64,000 bases of DNA, taken from assembly GCF_040954645.1 (NCBI RefSeq), contig NC_092803.1, positions 62,424,484 through 62,488,483 of the forward strand, read 5' to 3'. How positions within the stretch are numbered: position 1 is the first letter of the stretch; every line of letters starts with the position of its first letter. The notes below the pieces were generated by a model. It ran no database searches and was not told where the DNA came from. It was given only the letters and a program-made list of their open reading frames with translations. Below are positions 46,601 to 57,880 of the stretch, piece after piece. Both the position numbers and the translations under genes were made by a program. This DNA is from Diabrotica undecimpunctata. Taxonomy: Eukaryota; Arthropoda; Insecta; Coleoptera; Chrysomelidae.

Positions 46601-47542
46601 TCTTCTAATCTATCGCCTGCAGGGAAGATTGGAAAATATCGAGATATTAATTTCCCGTTTCAATTTTTGTCTGCTGACTTGTTAGGACCATACCCAAGGT
46701 CAAAAAATGGTAACCGTTACCTTCTAGTGGTTGTAGATTGGTTTACCAAGTTTATATTTGTACATCCCATGTCTTCAGCAACATCTAAGGGTATTGTCAA
46801 GTTCATAGAAAACCAAGTTTTTCTCATTTTTGGCGTCCCTTAGATTTTTGCAGTTGACAATGGTCCACAATTTATTTCCAAAGACTTTAAAGACTTCATG
46901 TCCAAATATAATGTTCAAAAGATATGGTATAACGCTAGATACTTTCCTGAGAGAAATCCTACTGAAAGGCTAAATAAAACCATTGTTACAGCTATTCGTT
47001 CTTTTATTCATGATGATCATAAAGAATGGGATACAGAAATCTTCAAAATAGCCCAGGCAATCCGTCTTGCCAAACACGAAGTTACAAAGTTTTCTCCTTC
47101 TTTTCTGACTTTCGCCAGAAACATCCCAACTGACGGATCCTTTTCTGGCATCATTGAGGAAAGAGCGAGTAATGCGTTAAAAATTAACAACGAGTTATTT
47201 ACTCCTAGGCCTGCCGACGAGTTATCCCCTCTCTTTTCAATGGTCCAGAAAAGGTTACGTCAGGCTCATGTTGCAAATTCTAAACGTTACAATCTCCGGA
47301 AAAGGGATGTACAATTTCATGTAGGTGATAGGGTTTGGAAAAAGAATTTTGTTCAGTCGAAAGCTGTTGATAATTTCTCAGCTAAGTTAGCTCCGAAATT
47401 TGTACCATGTATTATCAATAAAGTTATTTCTCCATTAGTCTACAACCTTAAAGATGTTAATGGTGTAGATCTTGGAAACTTTTATGTGAGAGATATCAAG
47501 TTAGATGTTACCAACTCTGATGATGATAGTTCAGTAACTTAA
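43693..47542 (+). pseudogene. pol: Pol of the Ty3/Gypsy element: protease, RT, RNase H, integrase
   Basis: One frame with two in-frame TAG stops (43892-43894 and 46841-46843). Counting from 43919: Ser-rich linker; protease at about residue 198 (ALIDSGSNASI); RT with LCLVKKKDNTHRICFDGRKLN, FNVLPFGLNNSA and YYIDDIIVV at about 504; RNase H with FFLACDASDLGVGGVLF at about 655 and STTEKELLAI; integrase zinc site H-x4-H ... C-x2-C (YHDEPTAAHLG, CKICC) from about 848; and catalytic core LSADLLGPY, VDWFTKF. After the second stop, FAVDNGPQF carries the second Asp and NPTERLNK the Glu. It ends at 47542. The second stop lies between integrase Asp residues and separates them. Confidence 0.9.
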
Positions 47543-49323
47543 TTTTTTGTGCGGATTAACATTTTGCCAATTACTCTTTGTTTTTTTGATTTCATCAATC
47601 TTGCTTGAAATTATAAATTTGTATTTAGTTTGATTTGTTCTCGTAGTTGCTTGTTCTTGTAGTTTTCGCTTAGTACTTTGATGTTCAGTTTACACTTGAA
47701 TAGCTTTGCTTAGTACATGTATGTATAGCTTCCATGCTATTATGCTTTAGTTTTTTTTTCATTTTTGGCCATTTTATTATATATTTTACGTTTTTTTTAG
47801 CGGTTACGTTTAACTCGCTTTATTTTTAGTGGTTGATTTGTCCACTATATATTTTTTCTCACTGTGCTTAGGCCTGTGATGTATTTTTGCGTAAAATTAT
47901 CTCCCTCTTTCTGTCTGAAACTCAAATGTTATTATGCTATACTCGATTGAGATCTCTGAGTGTAATTTCATGGCGTTTTGGAGTCATTTTTGTTGGTTTT
48001 TGCTAAAACCATACACCCACTTGCGTATTATTCTTTTGGATTTTCAGTGCATTATGCTATAGTTTTCTTCTTGTGTAATCACGATCACTCCTTTCAGGAA
48101 TTAATATGCTTTATTTTTTTTTTCTTGCGAATTTTTTGTATACTTGTAATCTCGCTTACTACTTTTTCATTTTCATCTAAATGCTGGCGCCTGGCTTCTT
48201 GTTGATACTGGTTTTGTGTCTTATATTTATGAGCTTTATCCACTTTGTTTGCTTTCCATCTGGACACCAAGACTATATTTTTCTTAAACAACAAAACATA
48301 TTCATCAAGACATAGATTTCAAAGCGAGGTTTTCTAAATCGTTAATTTGTTAAATTCATTATTGTTTTTGTTCTCTCACGTGTTTAGTGTTAGTTATCTC
48401 AATTTTTGACTTGCTTAGAAATAAGTGGTAAATTTATAAATTTCATGCACTATTCTGTACTGGTATTATAATGGGTATCAGTTTTTATATATATGCTTAC
48501 CTTTACCAGTTCAGTTAGAATGAGTAAATTTTACGATATCTGTAGAGAATCCTTAGACTTGTGACGATTGTGACAGTCTTTATTATAAGAAGTGGTCGTT
48601 AGACACTTCAACTTGATGTATCCTTGTTAGGAACATTAATTTACACTTGAGAGTAAGCAATAATGCTACTCTATCGCATAAATGGATACTGGATGTATCA
48701 TTTATGTTTCCCTGAGGCTTTAGTCTATGGACGGCCTGTTTTTTAAATACAGTAAGAAGAGCACTTACCTATTTAAATATTATCTAGGAATTTTTCCCTT
48801 AGATTGTGCAGATGGTCAAATTTTCATTTTAGAGTCGTGTTGCTTTAGTGCACGGTGAAAATATTTTTTTTATTGTATGGTAATGCTATATTACGTTAGG
48901 TTACTGATAAATACATGTACTTATGTAGTGAATATTTTTTTAATATTTTGGGGTTTTTGGGTTTTTATTATTGCAATTTATACTATACTATATTTTTTCT
49001 TGTATTTACTAATAATTTATTGGTGAATATATTTACATTTTTTTTCTCATTCACTTGATAGTGCTGCAAATGAGTAATGCCTTTTAAATCTAGTTAGTGG
49101 TGATTAATCTTTTTTCTTTTTGTTTATTTTTTTTTTTCTGCAATCTCCTGAGGATACTGTTATATAAGAATTTTGAATCTTCTTCCGATATATTATTCCG
49201 TTTTGTTTTTGTTCTCTTTCTTCCTCCATGGCTATTAATTTCACTTTTAATTTCAATTATTTTTTCTTCTTCTTTCCATATTTTCTTCGTCTTCTTTATC
49301 TTCTTTATTTGTTTTATTAAAAA
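47543..49323. other. Non-coding region between pol and 3' LTR
   Basis: About 1.78 kb, strongly T-rich on the plus strand. No envelope-like frame with a signal peptide and a furin-like site is visible; the frames here are short and of low complexity. An A run (about 49318-49325) just before the LTR could be the polypurine tract. Confidence 0.6.
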
Positions 49324-50574
49324 AATACTGACCTTCAGGTAATTTCTTTTGCTGTTATAAATACCACGCTGGTCCCATTGAGTGTCATTTTCTATCGATT
49401 CCAGTCGCCAAGTAGGTGTAACGAAAATACGTTCCTAGTTTTTAAGTTTTTTTATTTAATTGCTTAGTTTTCTGTTCACATTTTTATTAACTGGCTAACT
49501 CGAATTTGCAGACCTATATTTGTACTTATTTGTATTGTAAATTTTATGCATCAATAAGGAAATGAAAATGTTTTTGGGGTATTTATTTTCCGTGAATGCT
49601 ATTTAATTCATATATCAGCAGTTATGTTAAATAATAATTATTTTCAAGTTTCATGTTTTAATTTAAAATTTGTTAATTTATAAATATTTGGGATTAAATT
49701 AATTTATTTTTATTTATTTAATAAATTGTAGTTTCTAATAGTTATTAAGGGGAGTTTTAAAATAAAACATTTGGGTTCTAACTTTTAGTTCAGAAGTCAC
49801 ATGTAGGATTTTTTGTACTGCTGACAGGGGGTATTAGAATTTTATTGGCTTGGGTGGTGGGGGCCCTTCATAAATTTATGCTGCGGGTTATCTACACCTC
49901 AATTTTTCTTTTAGGCACCCAGGAGAAGGGCGTGGCCCTGATATTACGATGTTTCGTTCCCAGAAATAATATATAGTAACAGTTCCCCAGAAATAAAGGA
50001 AATAATATATAGTAGCAGTTGCCCAAAAATAAAGGAAATATGTAATAGGTACCAGTTCCTAGAAATAAAGGAAATATAATATATGTAATAGCAGTTCTCC
50101 AGATGGATCCATCCTTTTAAAACCCAGCAGTTTCACAAACAACAGTTCCAGAGACAACAAATGAAAACTACCAACTGACGCCTCACGAAGAAGATCTTGA
50201 GCTGTAGATAACCCAGGACAGCACCGGAAAAAGCCCGCAGACCACAAGCTAAATTTTTTTTTAATAGAATTTTGTACTTGCCTGTCAACAAGGACAGATT
50301 ATTTTGTATACAGTAACTTCAATGAATACTAAAATGTAGATCCTTATTGTTACTAATAAAATGAGAGAATAAAGCATTTATACCGAAGTTCATTTCTTTT
50401 ACTGATAGTGTACCGTATGCATACGGAATGCAGAGGAGTGGAATAAAAGGACCCACAAAAGTCTCATGCTCGCCGCGTTGATGTTGGCGATGTTATCTTG
50501 AATTTGTTTCTTGGTCAATGTTGGCATTATGAAATAAGTTCAATATTTCATCATCAACATGAATACGACAAAAT
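49324..50574 (+). repeat. 3' LTR
   Basis: Starts AATACTGACCTTCAGG like the 5' LTR and ends ACGACAAAAT. By eye I see about a dozen single-base differences from the 5' LTR (for example AAGGTAATG versus AAGGAAATG, CATAGGGAATGC versus CATACGGAATGC) and no large indels. Polyadenylation signals would act here. Confidence 0.92.
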
Positions 50575-50575
50575 T

Positions 50576-51298
50576 TTGGGATTTATTTTAAAATTTAATA
50601 AATGGTTTCATTTAAAAGCCGCCAAATTTTTTAACTAAAATTAACTCAATATTATAATTTTATTAAATAATGTAGTTTTTAACGTCGATAGTAACGTATT
50701 TAGAATGATAACGGTTTTATTGTATAACTAACTACAAAACAAAACAAAACACATTATTCTATTATATAAAAGAAAAACTATACCTTTTAGAGTAATCTAT
50801 TCTCAACATAAAAAACCAAAACCCCATTTGAAACAAACGATCGACATTTTAAACCGGGTCTTAGGTTTATACACTTTTTGCTCTATTAAAATTTCCGTTC
50901 TCCGTTAGTTAAATCCTTTTCATTGCTTGTTCATTAAAAAGAACCAAGCAATTCATTTCGGATACTTATATACAATATTCATTAAGAGCCTTTTTATAGT
51001 TCATCGCAAATAAAGAAATAAAAATGTAAGACACGTAGACCCGTAAGTTTTATTTATCGCTGGCAGAGTGTTCCGTTTGTGCACTCTGCATCGTATCGCC
51101 CCAAAAGGAGAAACTATTTTTCACGATCGCCTTGGGCATTTATTGGAATTTCTTGGGAAATATAAAACGTAATTAATTTGTTTACGGTTTTTAAACATAT
51201 AAAAAGGAGATTTGGATAATAGTACCAATTTACAATTCCTCGGCCCATAAAATATATTAGTCACTAAAAAAATCGAATAAAGTATTACTTAAAACCCT
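50576..51298. other. AT-rich gap between gypsy and piggyBac 2
   Basis: About 720 bp without a supported feature. It ends at the TTAA of the next element. Confidence 0.5.
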
Positions 51299-51317
51299 TT
51301 AACCCTACGATAGGCGC

Positions 51318-51507
51318 GTGGTCTACGACTGTAGACCACATCTGTTTGAACGACGATTGTCTTGAGTTGGGATATACTATGAGGCTGTGCCGCTCAGTAG
51401 CTATTAATAACATCGTAATCATAAGTTCAGTATGTCCGTTGCAGCGAGCTAGTGAAGTGCTAATCTTTAAACACGTGTAAACACGATTGGTCTACGATTG
51501 TAGACCA
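51318..51507 (+). repeat. Paired subterminal palindromes of piggyBac 2
   Basis: Perfect 9-bp (51318-51339) and 8-bp (51488-51507) inverted repeats with 4-nt centres share GGTCTACGA(C/T)TGTAGACC. Such duplicated palindromes are plausible transposase-binding sites. Confidence 0.7.
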
Positions 51508-51723
51508 CACGCCTAACAGTGTGAAATTATTTTTCGAGTACCTACGTAGTGTTTTTATATAACAAACTTGTCATAAATTAGGTAAGTGTTGTTTTTTCTT
51601 GAATTGTACTTCTCAGAAATGTATTCATATTTGTCAAATATGCAATTTTGTGTTTTTGCACAAATGTATGCATTATTTTGATACATAATTTTATAGTATT
51701 TTTCTTCTTTGTTTCGAAGAAAC

Positions 51724-52151
51724 ATGTCTGACTCTAAGAAAAGGCGTACACAGAGAAGCACAGACTCAGCTGTATGGTTAAGATGGTTTGAAGAGGAATC
51801 AAGTGGAGACGAGAGCCCAGTAGATGAAAAGGGGGAAGATGAAGAGGAAGAAAATGAAAATATAGTGGAAAGAAGTGATCATGAGACTGACTTAGAACTA
51901 GAACTCACATCAGATGAAGATGAATCACAAAGCGACGATAAACAAATTGGTGATGGCAAATTTTACAAAGGTAAGGATATGACGACAAAGTGGAGAAAGG
52001 ATTGTGGTAATGTACAAGTGCGAACGCGTTCTCATAATCTTTTAACATACTTACCCGGACCAAAACGTGATGCCCTCAATGCAATGTTTGCAATTGACTG
52101 TCTTAAACTTTTTTTGTCTGACGCAATCATTCGAATAATAGTTTGTTCAAC

Positions 52152-52232
<81 letters not shown>

Positions 52233-53602
52233 GAACATAAAATAACGATTTTGTAGGGAACAGGATGTTAGATTAACTGATGAAACGGAGATAAGAGCTT
52301 TGATAGGAATTTTGTTTTTAATAGGAACACTGAGAAGTTCAAGAAAAAACGCTCGCAAAGTATGGGATAATTCCAAAGGCAATGGAGTCGAATCATGTTA
52401 CCTCGCTATGAGCGAAAAATGGTTTAGATTTCTACTCCGTTGTTTAAGATTTGATGATATCAATACACGAACAGAAAGAAGGGAATTAGACAAATTAGCA
52501 CCGATTAGAAATGTTTTCGAAATTTTCTTGGCTAATTTTCAAAATAATTTCATCCCTAGTGCGTACTTGACTGTTGACGAGCAACTATTGGCTTTTAAAG
52601 TACGCTGCTCATTCAAGCAATATATACCTAATAAACCAGCGAAGTATGGAATAAAGATGTTTGCGCTGGTTGATGCAAAAACCTTTTACACTTTCAATCT
52701 CGAAACATATGTCGGAACTCAACCTGATGGCCCGTATAAGGTTAGCAATACTGCTAAAGATATTGTACTACGATTGGTGCAGCCAATAGAGGGAACTCAT
52801 CGTAATATTGCAGGCGATAATTGGTTCACCAGTATTCCATTGACAAGAAAATTGCTACATCAAAAAAAATTAACTTATCTCGGTACAATGCGCAAGAATA
52901 AGCGTGAGATCTCCGCTGAGTTCTTGCATAATAAAAAAAGAGAAAAGAAAACCTCTATCTTTGGTTTTCAGGAGGATATGACGTTGGTGTCCTATTGTCC
53001 CAAAAGAAACAAGTCTGTTATTTTGGTATCTTCAATGCACCACGATAATGCCATTGATCCAAAAACAGGCGATTCCAAAAAAACTGATATCGTCACCCAA
53101 TATAACAAAACTAAAATTGGTGTAGATTGTGTCGATCAGTTATGTGTAAACTACAATATTGCAAGAAACACGTGTCGTTGGCCAATGGTAATATTTTTCG
53201 ACCTTTTGAATATATCGGGTATAAACGCTCCTTGCGTATATAAAGGAAATCATCCCTTTGAAACCAAAGTCAAGAGAAGTGAGTTTATTGAGCAATTTGC
53301 TTGGGAATTGATCAAGCCTCAGATAGAGGCGAGGTCAACTAACACCTTCGTGTCAGTAGAACTAAGAAGACGCGCGCGTGCTCTTCTTGGAATTGAAGCC
53401 CCTCCTGCTTCACCGGCAAAATCAGAAAATTACGTAGGACGTTGTCATATTTTGTCCTCAAGCCTGCAACAAATCTACAAGAAAAGCTTGTGTAAAATGC
53501 AACCATTACGCATGCAAACAACACATGGCAGATATGTGCACTAGCTGTTTGACCGACGAAATATATACTTATTTTGTGCTCACTTTCATGACTTTCAAAT
53601 GA
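51724..53602 (+). pseudogene. piggyBac transposase 2, nearly intact
   Basis: The ATG at 51724 (MSDSKKRRTQRSTDS) leads into an acidic stretch, then TTKWRKD and YLPGPKRDA. A (TA)n block (52156-52229) interrupts after CSTN and adds a stop. From 52255 the frame REQDVRLTDETEIRALIG runs open to the C-terminus. All three catalytic Asp regions are present: LTVDEQLLAFKVRC then IPNKPAKYGIKMF; AGDNWFTSIP; GVDCVDQLCVNY followed by RNTCRWP. The C-terminal finger starts GRCHI, and a one-base frameshift at about 53497 moves the rest (CNHYACKQH, MCTSC) into the next frame, ending at 53602. If the TA block is intronic, only one frameshift separates this gene from a full transposase. Confidence 0.88.
52156..52229. 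repeat. (TA)n microsatellite inside the piggyBac gene
   Basis: About 74 bp of TA between codons for TN and the REQD box. A TTTTGTAG acceptor-like sequence just downstream (52249-52256) allows an intron, but no good donor is evident. Confidence 0.9.
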
Positions 53603-54017
53603 TTTTTTTTGTCAATTTTGTAATATTAGGTAAGCTTAGTATGTATTAGTATCAGTAAATTACATTTCATTTAATTTTAGCGCACTAAGAATTTTATGTT
53701 GTTGTTCAAAACTTATCCCAGAATAATAAAGGTAGAAAAACATGCTTTCCGTTTTATTTAAATAACTACACACAAATATATGTATATTAATTAAAATGAA
53801 TTTTATGTTAAAATATATGTATAAAAAAATCTATTATATATTTAATTTACTAATGTTTGTATTTTGAGAACGATTTCCGAAGTGGAAATTAAAACGTCAA
53901 TAAACGTATTTTAACCTTTAATTGTGGCTTATTCCCATTTAAATATAAATTAAATCTATTTTTAATATCCTTTTAAAAATTTATCACATCAGATGTCAAT
54001 TAATAATTGAAGAAAAT
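53603..54017. other. piggyBac 2 3' flank
   Basis: AT-rich 3' untranslated sequence with an AATAAA (about 53722). There is no other gene. Confidence 0.6.
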
Positions 54018-54028
54018 GGTCTACATAT

Positions 54029-55842
54029 CGTCGGTACAAAGCCAAAGTGGCGTATCTGCAAATTTGGCTAGTTTGGGGTTTTGTTGCATGTTTACATGAT
54101 TTTACATTTTCTTCGCAATGCCAGAACGACGCAATTGAATTTAGTTAAGAAAATGATTTTAAACCTCAATTCTCATTTGGCGTATAGCAAAACGAATGGT
54201 GATTTTCAAAACCAAAATGACACATATACATACGCCATTTCAGTCTAGTGATAACTCAAGGTTCCTTTCAAAACCAAAGTGGCGTATGTATCGATGCGTC
54301 ATTGTGTCATTGTAACTGACACGGCAACCTCGTGCAACAATATTATAATCTTGTTAAGTCGACGTATCTAACGGTTGATTTTGTCCAGTGTACAAATGTG
54401 TTGATTTTATTTCGTGTTTTATTGTTTGTTTTATACTATTTAGTGGCCATAAAAAATATTACTTTTTAATACCTTTACGTATTAATTCATATTAGTAAGA
54501 AAGAAAAGATACCAACCAATTCATGGTGGGGTGAAAAGAAGATCAGAGGTTATGCTTCAACTTTGTAGAAAGAAAGTGAGTACCTATTAAAAAGTTTCCT
54601 AATTCCGAATATTGTTAAATAAAATAAGTAAATTAATTATCATTTTGTAGAAATCATGTGAAAATTCAACGGATAATGATTGTGTAGACACTAAAAATGT
54701 TGAATTAGATAAAACAAAATCAAATGATGCCGATGTTTCAGCTGAAAGAAATACTGTACAATTTCAGACTTTACAACAGATTAATAGTAGCAGCCAAGAA
54801 AATGTTGTAAGATGATACAATTTTCACACTTTTTTTCATCTAATGTAGATTTTTTAATAATTAATTTGCGACTGCTATTTTTTAGACTTCCTTGGAAAAT
54901 CTGGAATGTTCTACACACACACTGGACGTTCCTTTGTCAGAGAGAGGAGAACATAACATTTCCTTAAAATCTGTCTTACAAGCCCAACTAAACGAAATGG
55001 AAAACGTAGCAGTTGACATTACACAGCTACCAGTTCAAATCGAAGGAAAGGTAAGGTAATTTTACCACTACTTCTAAGTTATAACTCAAGGTGAAGTTGA
55101 AATCAATGTGCCTATAGATACCTACTTTTTTAGGAGTCTGCCATAGGTAGTTTTACAGAGGAGGAACTTGGCCAGGAGGATTATCTAATTACAAGTATTG
55201 AACCTGACGACATCGATACAAATATTTTACTCGATAATAAAGATGACGAGCATGCGGTAAATATATTTAGAATATAGATCTCTCGAGAATATAGACAGTC
55301 AGAGGCAATTTTTAAGTAAACTAATTGAGCAGCAGCCAAAGAAAAGAACTACTGTTATGAACTCTAAAAGGCAGTTCACAAACTTATATTACTTTTTGGT
55401 AGGTGGTGAAAAAAGACTAGTCTGTAGAGACTTTTTTCTTAAAACATTAAACGCTACTGAGAGATCTATTAGAACAGCATTAAAAAAGAATCAGAATAAT
55501 GTATTAGTCGAATCTGACAAAAGAGGCAAACATACTCCTGGTAATAAGCTTTTGTCAACGGAAAAAATGATCAGAATGCATATAAATTCATTTTCTGCCA
55601 TGGAGTCACACTACTGTAGAAAAAGTAGATCCAAAAAATATTTAGATTCGTCCTTAAACATTTCTATAATGTACAGAATGTTTGTAGAAAAAAATCCAAA
55701 TAATCCTGTCAGTTTGGAAAAATACAGACAGGTTTTTAATGATTATAATCTTGGATTTTTCGTTCCAAAAAAGGACCACTGCAGGAAGTGCTTAAATTTA
55801 GTGGAAAAGTATAGAAAAAGAACTGAGGACGTCTATTTCTAA
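54029..55842 (+). mobile_element. DUF7869-like DNA transposon, element 3 (5' half)
   Basis: The left tip after ATAT (54025-54028) is CGTCGGTACAAAGCCAAAG followed by TGGCGTATC. The motif CAAAGTGGCGTAT recurs near 54280, and related forms occur at about 54178 and 54215. The gene runs from about 54520 and is cut at 55842, before the catalytic boxes. No right end is visible; a hAT terminus and a LINE piece follow instead. Confidence 0.7.
54520..55842 (+). pseudogene. DUF7869-like transposase of element 3, N-terminal half
   Basis: The first exon ends RRSEVMLQLCRKK at a GTGAGT donor (54576). Exons 54651-54806 and 54886-55050 have AG/GT borders, and a further one starts at 55134. Then MNSKRQFTNLYYF (55357 on), KRLVCRDFFLKTLNATERSI, DKRGKHTPGNK, FSAMESHYCRKSRSKKYLD, MYRMF, and a zinc-ribbon-like FVPKKDHCRKCLN, ending at a stop at 55840-55842. 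The order matches elements 1 and 2 up to the CxxC box. The Asp boxes are absent, so there is no activity. The splice junctions are better kept than in the other copies. Confidence 0.75.
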
Positions 55843-55849
55843 TATTACA

Positions 55850-56072
55850 CTCCGTTTCGATAAACTTTTCGATTTATTATTAAGCTTGTTCATAATTTAG
55901 TGTTCAGTGCTCTTTATAATTATACCTGTTATATCAGTGTTCATGTGTATTTTATTTTTTATTTTGTAAGAATTTTGTTTTGCTTTGATTTTAGTAAATT
56001 GGTCCTCACGCCCCCCATTAATAATACCGCGACCTCCTAGGGAGGCGCGCCCCACAGGTTGAGAATCACTGC
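55850..56072 (-). mobile_element. hAT-type terminus, one end only
   Basis: Reading minus from 56071, CAGTGATTCTCAACCTGTGG followed by GGCGCGCCTCCC. hAT elements of the Charlie/SPIN kind start with CAGTGGTTCTCAACCTGTGG; one base differs. The other inverted end was not found to the left within 220 bp, and no transposase is present. It is a truncated or internally deleted element. Confidence 0.6.
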
Positions 56073-56232
56073 ATTAAGTAATTGTGAGATGAAGGTTTTT
56101 GCTTCTACCAATGCGTTTTGCGTGGAGTGTCCAGCCCTAAATCCGAATTGGTAATCTGGACTTGCGAGGTTAGCGTCTAGGAATTCTATGAGTCTTTCCT
56201 TAAGGATCCTCTCATAGACTAATTTTAACTAC
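56073..56232 (-). pseudogene. LINE reverse transcriptase fragment
   Basis: The minus strand reads LVYERILKERLIEFLDANL, YQFGFRAGHSTQNALVEAKTF. This is the RT segment E-R-I-L/M ... QFGFRxGHST just before motif A of Jockey-like LINEs. It joins the hAT end at 56072. Confidence 0.65.
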
Positions 56233-57850
56233 CACCACTTACCTCATATGGCGATCTTGACGTTTTTGTTAAGTAGTTTTTGTAAATAGTTGAGGGTACC
56301 GTTGAAGAAAGAAATTATGAAAGTAGGAATTAATTATAAAATAAGGAAATACGTAAGGAAAAGTTAAGGAAATAAAAGTAAGAAAAACTCAAGTTAGAAA
56401 AAGTTAAGTGACTTTAATGTAATGTTACATTTCCTTAATATAACTTTACTTAACCCTCTCAAGACGGTATTTTTAGCGGGTTTTAAAAACATATTTTTGT
56501 GGTTTTTTATTTTTATATACACAAATATACTCTGCTTTATCAAAAAAATGTTAATGAAAATGTTACGGTATTGGTGGGAGTGGTGGTACATACACATACC
56601 ATTAGTCTTCTGTAATTATACGGATGTGTATCAACAGTCCTACATACAAATATTAATAACATATTTGTATTACTTTATCACTCGAAAATACAAAAAATAA
56701 CTCAAAAATACAAAAACAAATACTCAAAAATACAAAATATTATATACGGCGATATACTGCGAAACACTTTTTAAATAAAGAAATGTATTATTCGCAAACT
56801 ATCCCAGGGAAATAAGCTTTTTTTTGTGACACTCGTTCGGCTAGGTAAACGACAGTTGTTTTAAGTAGAATGAACCTCTATAACAAGAATCTATATGTTT
56901 CCTGCAGTGGATTTTTTGGACTCAATTAGTTATTAACAAATTAAAGTTAAAAAACGGTAATTTTTCGCTTTTTTCGTCTATCAGCAAAAAGTAAAGGACT
57001 TGAAATAAATTTGAGAGAAAGAAAGTTATAAGTCATATAAAAACGTTTAAAATTGCGTTTTTTAAATGATCCTGTCCTTATTTATTGTTTAGACAATTGA
57101 AAAATGAGTCAAAAATTTTGGTTTGTTATAAATATTATTAACTTTTTTAAAAATAAACTTATAACCATTAAATTACATACAATGTTGGGTCTTCTAGTGC
57201 TTAAAATATGATTAAAATTTCAAGTCAATCGGTCAAATAGTTTAAAAGTTATTTAATTTGTTTATTCTAAATAAATTTTTTTCCAACAATATAAGTCAAA
57301 AAATTATACAGTTATATTAAATTATACGGGTAGCTTTTAAAAGAAAAAGATTTATTCTATTATTTTTATTTAAAAAAAATGTGGAAAAATTATTTTAATT
57401 ATTGCAAAATAATTTGGCAAAAACATGTCTATTGTTTGCTTATAAACAACTAGAATATCTTTTTAACTATTTACTACAAAAAACTAGTTTTTTCATATTT
57501 ATGTAGTCTAATTTTTTTTCCAAATTTAAGAGAATAAAAAGTTGACCTAGGACACTTTGGGAGGACGTTAGTGCCTTTTTTTATAAATTGATAGCAGCTT
57601 TGTTTATAACAATTAAGAGACCTTAGTAGGGTCGTCTAAAAGAACATACTTTAAAGTCTTAATGTGAAAAATTCGAAAAAGATTGCATTTTAATGGAATT
57701 GTTCACATAGCTTCAAAAATGTGGTCCTCAAAATTGGTCAACTTTGAAACTAGTGAGAGGGATGGAGAAGGAAGAAGCTATTAACTGTATCTCTATTTAT
57801 TGTTTATGGATTTTGAAGTTTGTTTTTTTGTTACGCTTCGGGATATATAG
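56233..57850. other. AT-rich gap; possible piggyBac-like end at 56454
   Basis: TTAACCCTCTCAAGACGG at 56450 resembles a piggyBac terminus (TTAA then CCCTnnC). A similar inverted end, GTCCCGAAAGGGTTAA, lies at 61654-61669. No transposase is found between them apart from LINE debris. The pairing is speculative. Confidence 0.35.
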
Positions 57851-57880
57851 TCTAAACTTAAACGTTCAAAACATATTGTT

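Larger units (their letters stand above)
35777..50575 (+). mobile_element. Ty3/Gypsy-type LTR retrotransposon with a nested LINE
   Basis: Two near-identical direct repeats of about 1251 bp (35777-37027 and 49324-50574) bound a 12.3-kb interior. The order is primer site, gag, pol (protease, RT, RNase H, integrase), then a long non-coding stretch, as in Ty3/Gypsy elements. I counted about a dozen differences between the LTRs, roughly 1%, so insertion is recent. A 4.9-kb LINE splits pol. Two stop codons in pol and the LINE make it inactive. No matching target duplication was visible at the outer LTR edges (AGCT on the left, TTGG on the right). Confidence 0.92.
51303..54024 (+). mobile_element. 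piggyBac-type DNA transposon 2, left end intact, right end interrupted
   Basis: The left end is TTAA (51299-51302) followed by CCCTACGATAGGCGCGTGG. Two subterminal palindromes follow: GTGGTCTAC-GACT-GTAGACCAC (51318-51339) and TGGTCTAC-GATT-GTAGACCA (51488-51507). The transposase gene occupies 51724-53602. No CCC/GGG terminus with TTAA was found on the right. However, GGTCTAC occurs at 54018-54024 exactly before DUF7869-like element 3, so the right subterminal palindrome may be cut by that insertion. Confidence 0.8.

Noticed and set aside
47978..49342. Possible envelope gene downstream of pol
   Set aside because: Frames are short, hydrophobic because of T-richness, and lack a start-to-stop frame with signal peptide and transmembrane order.
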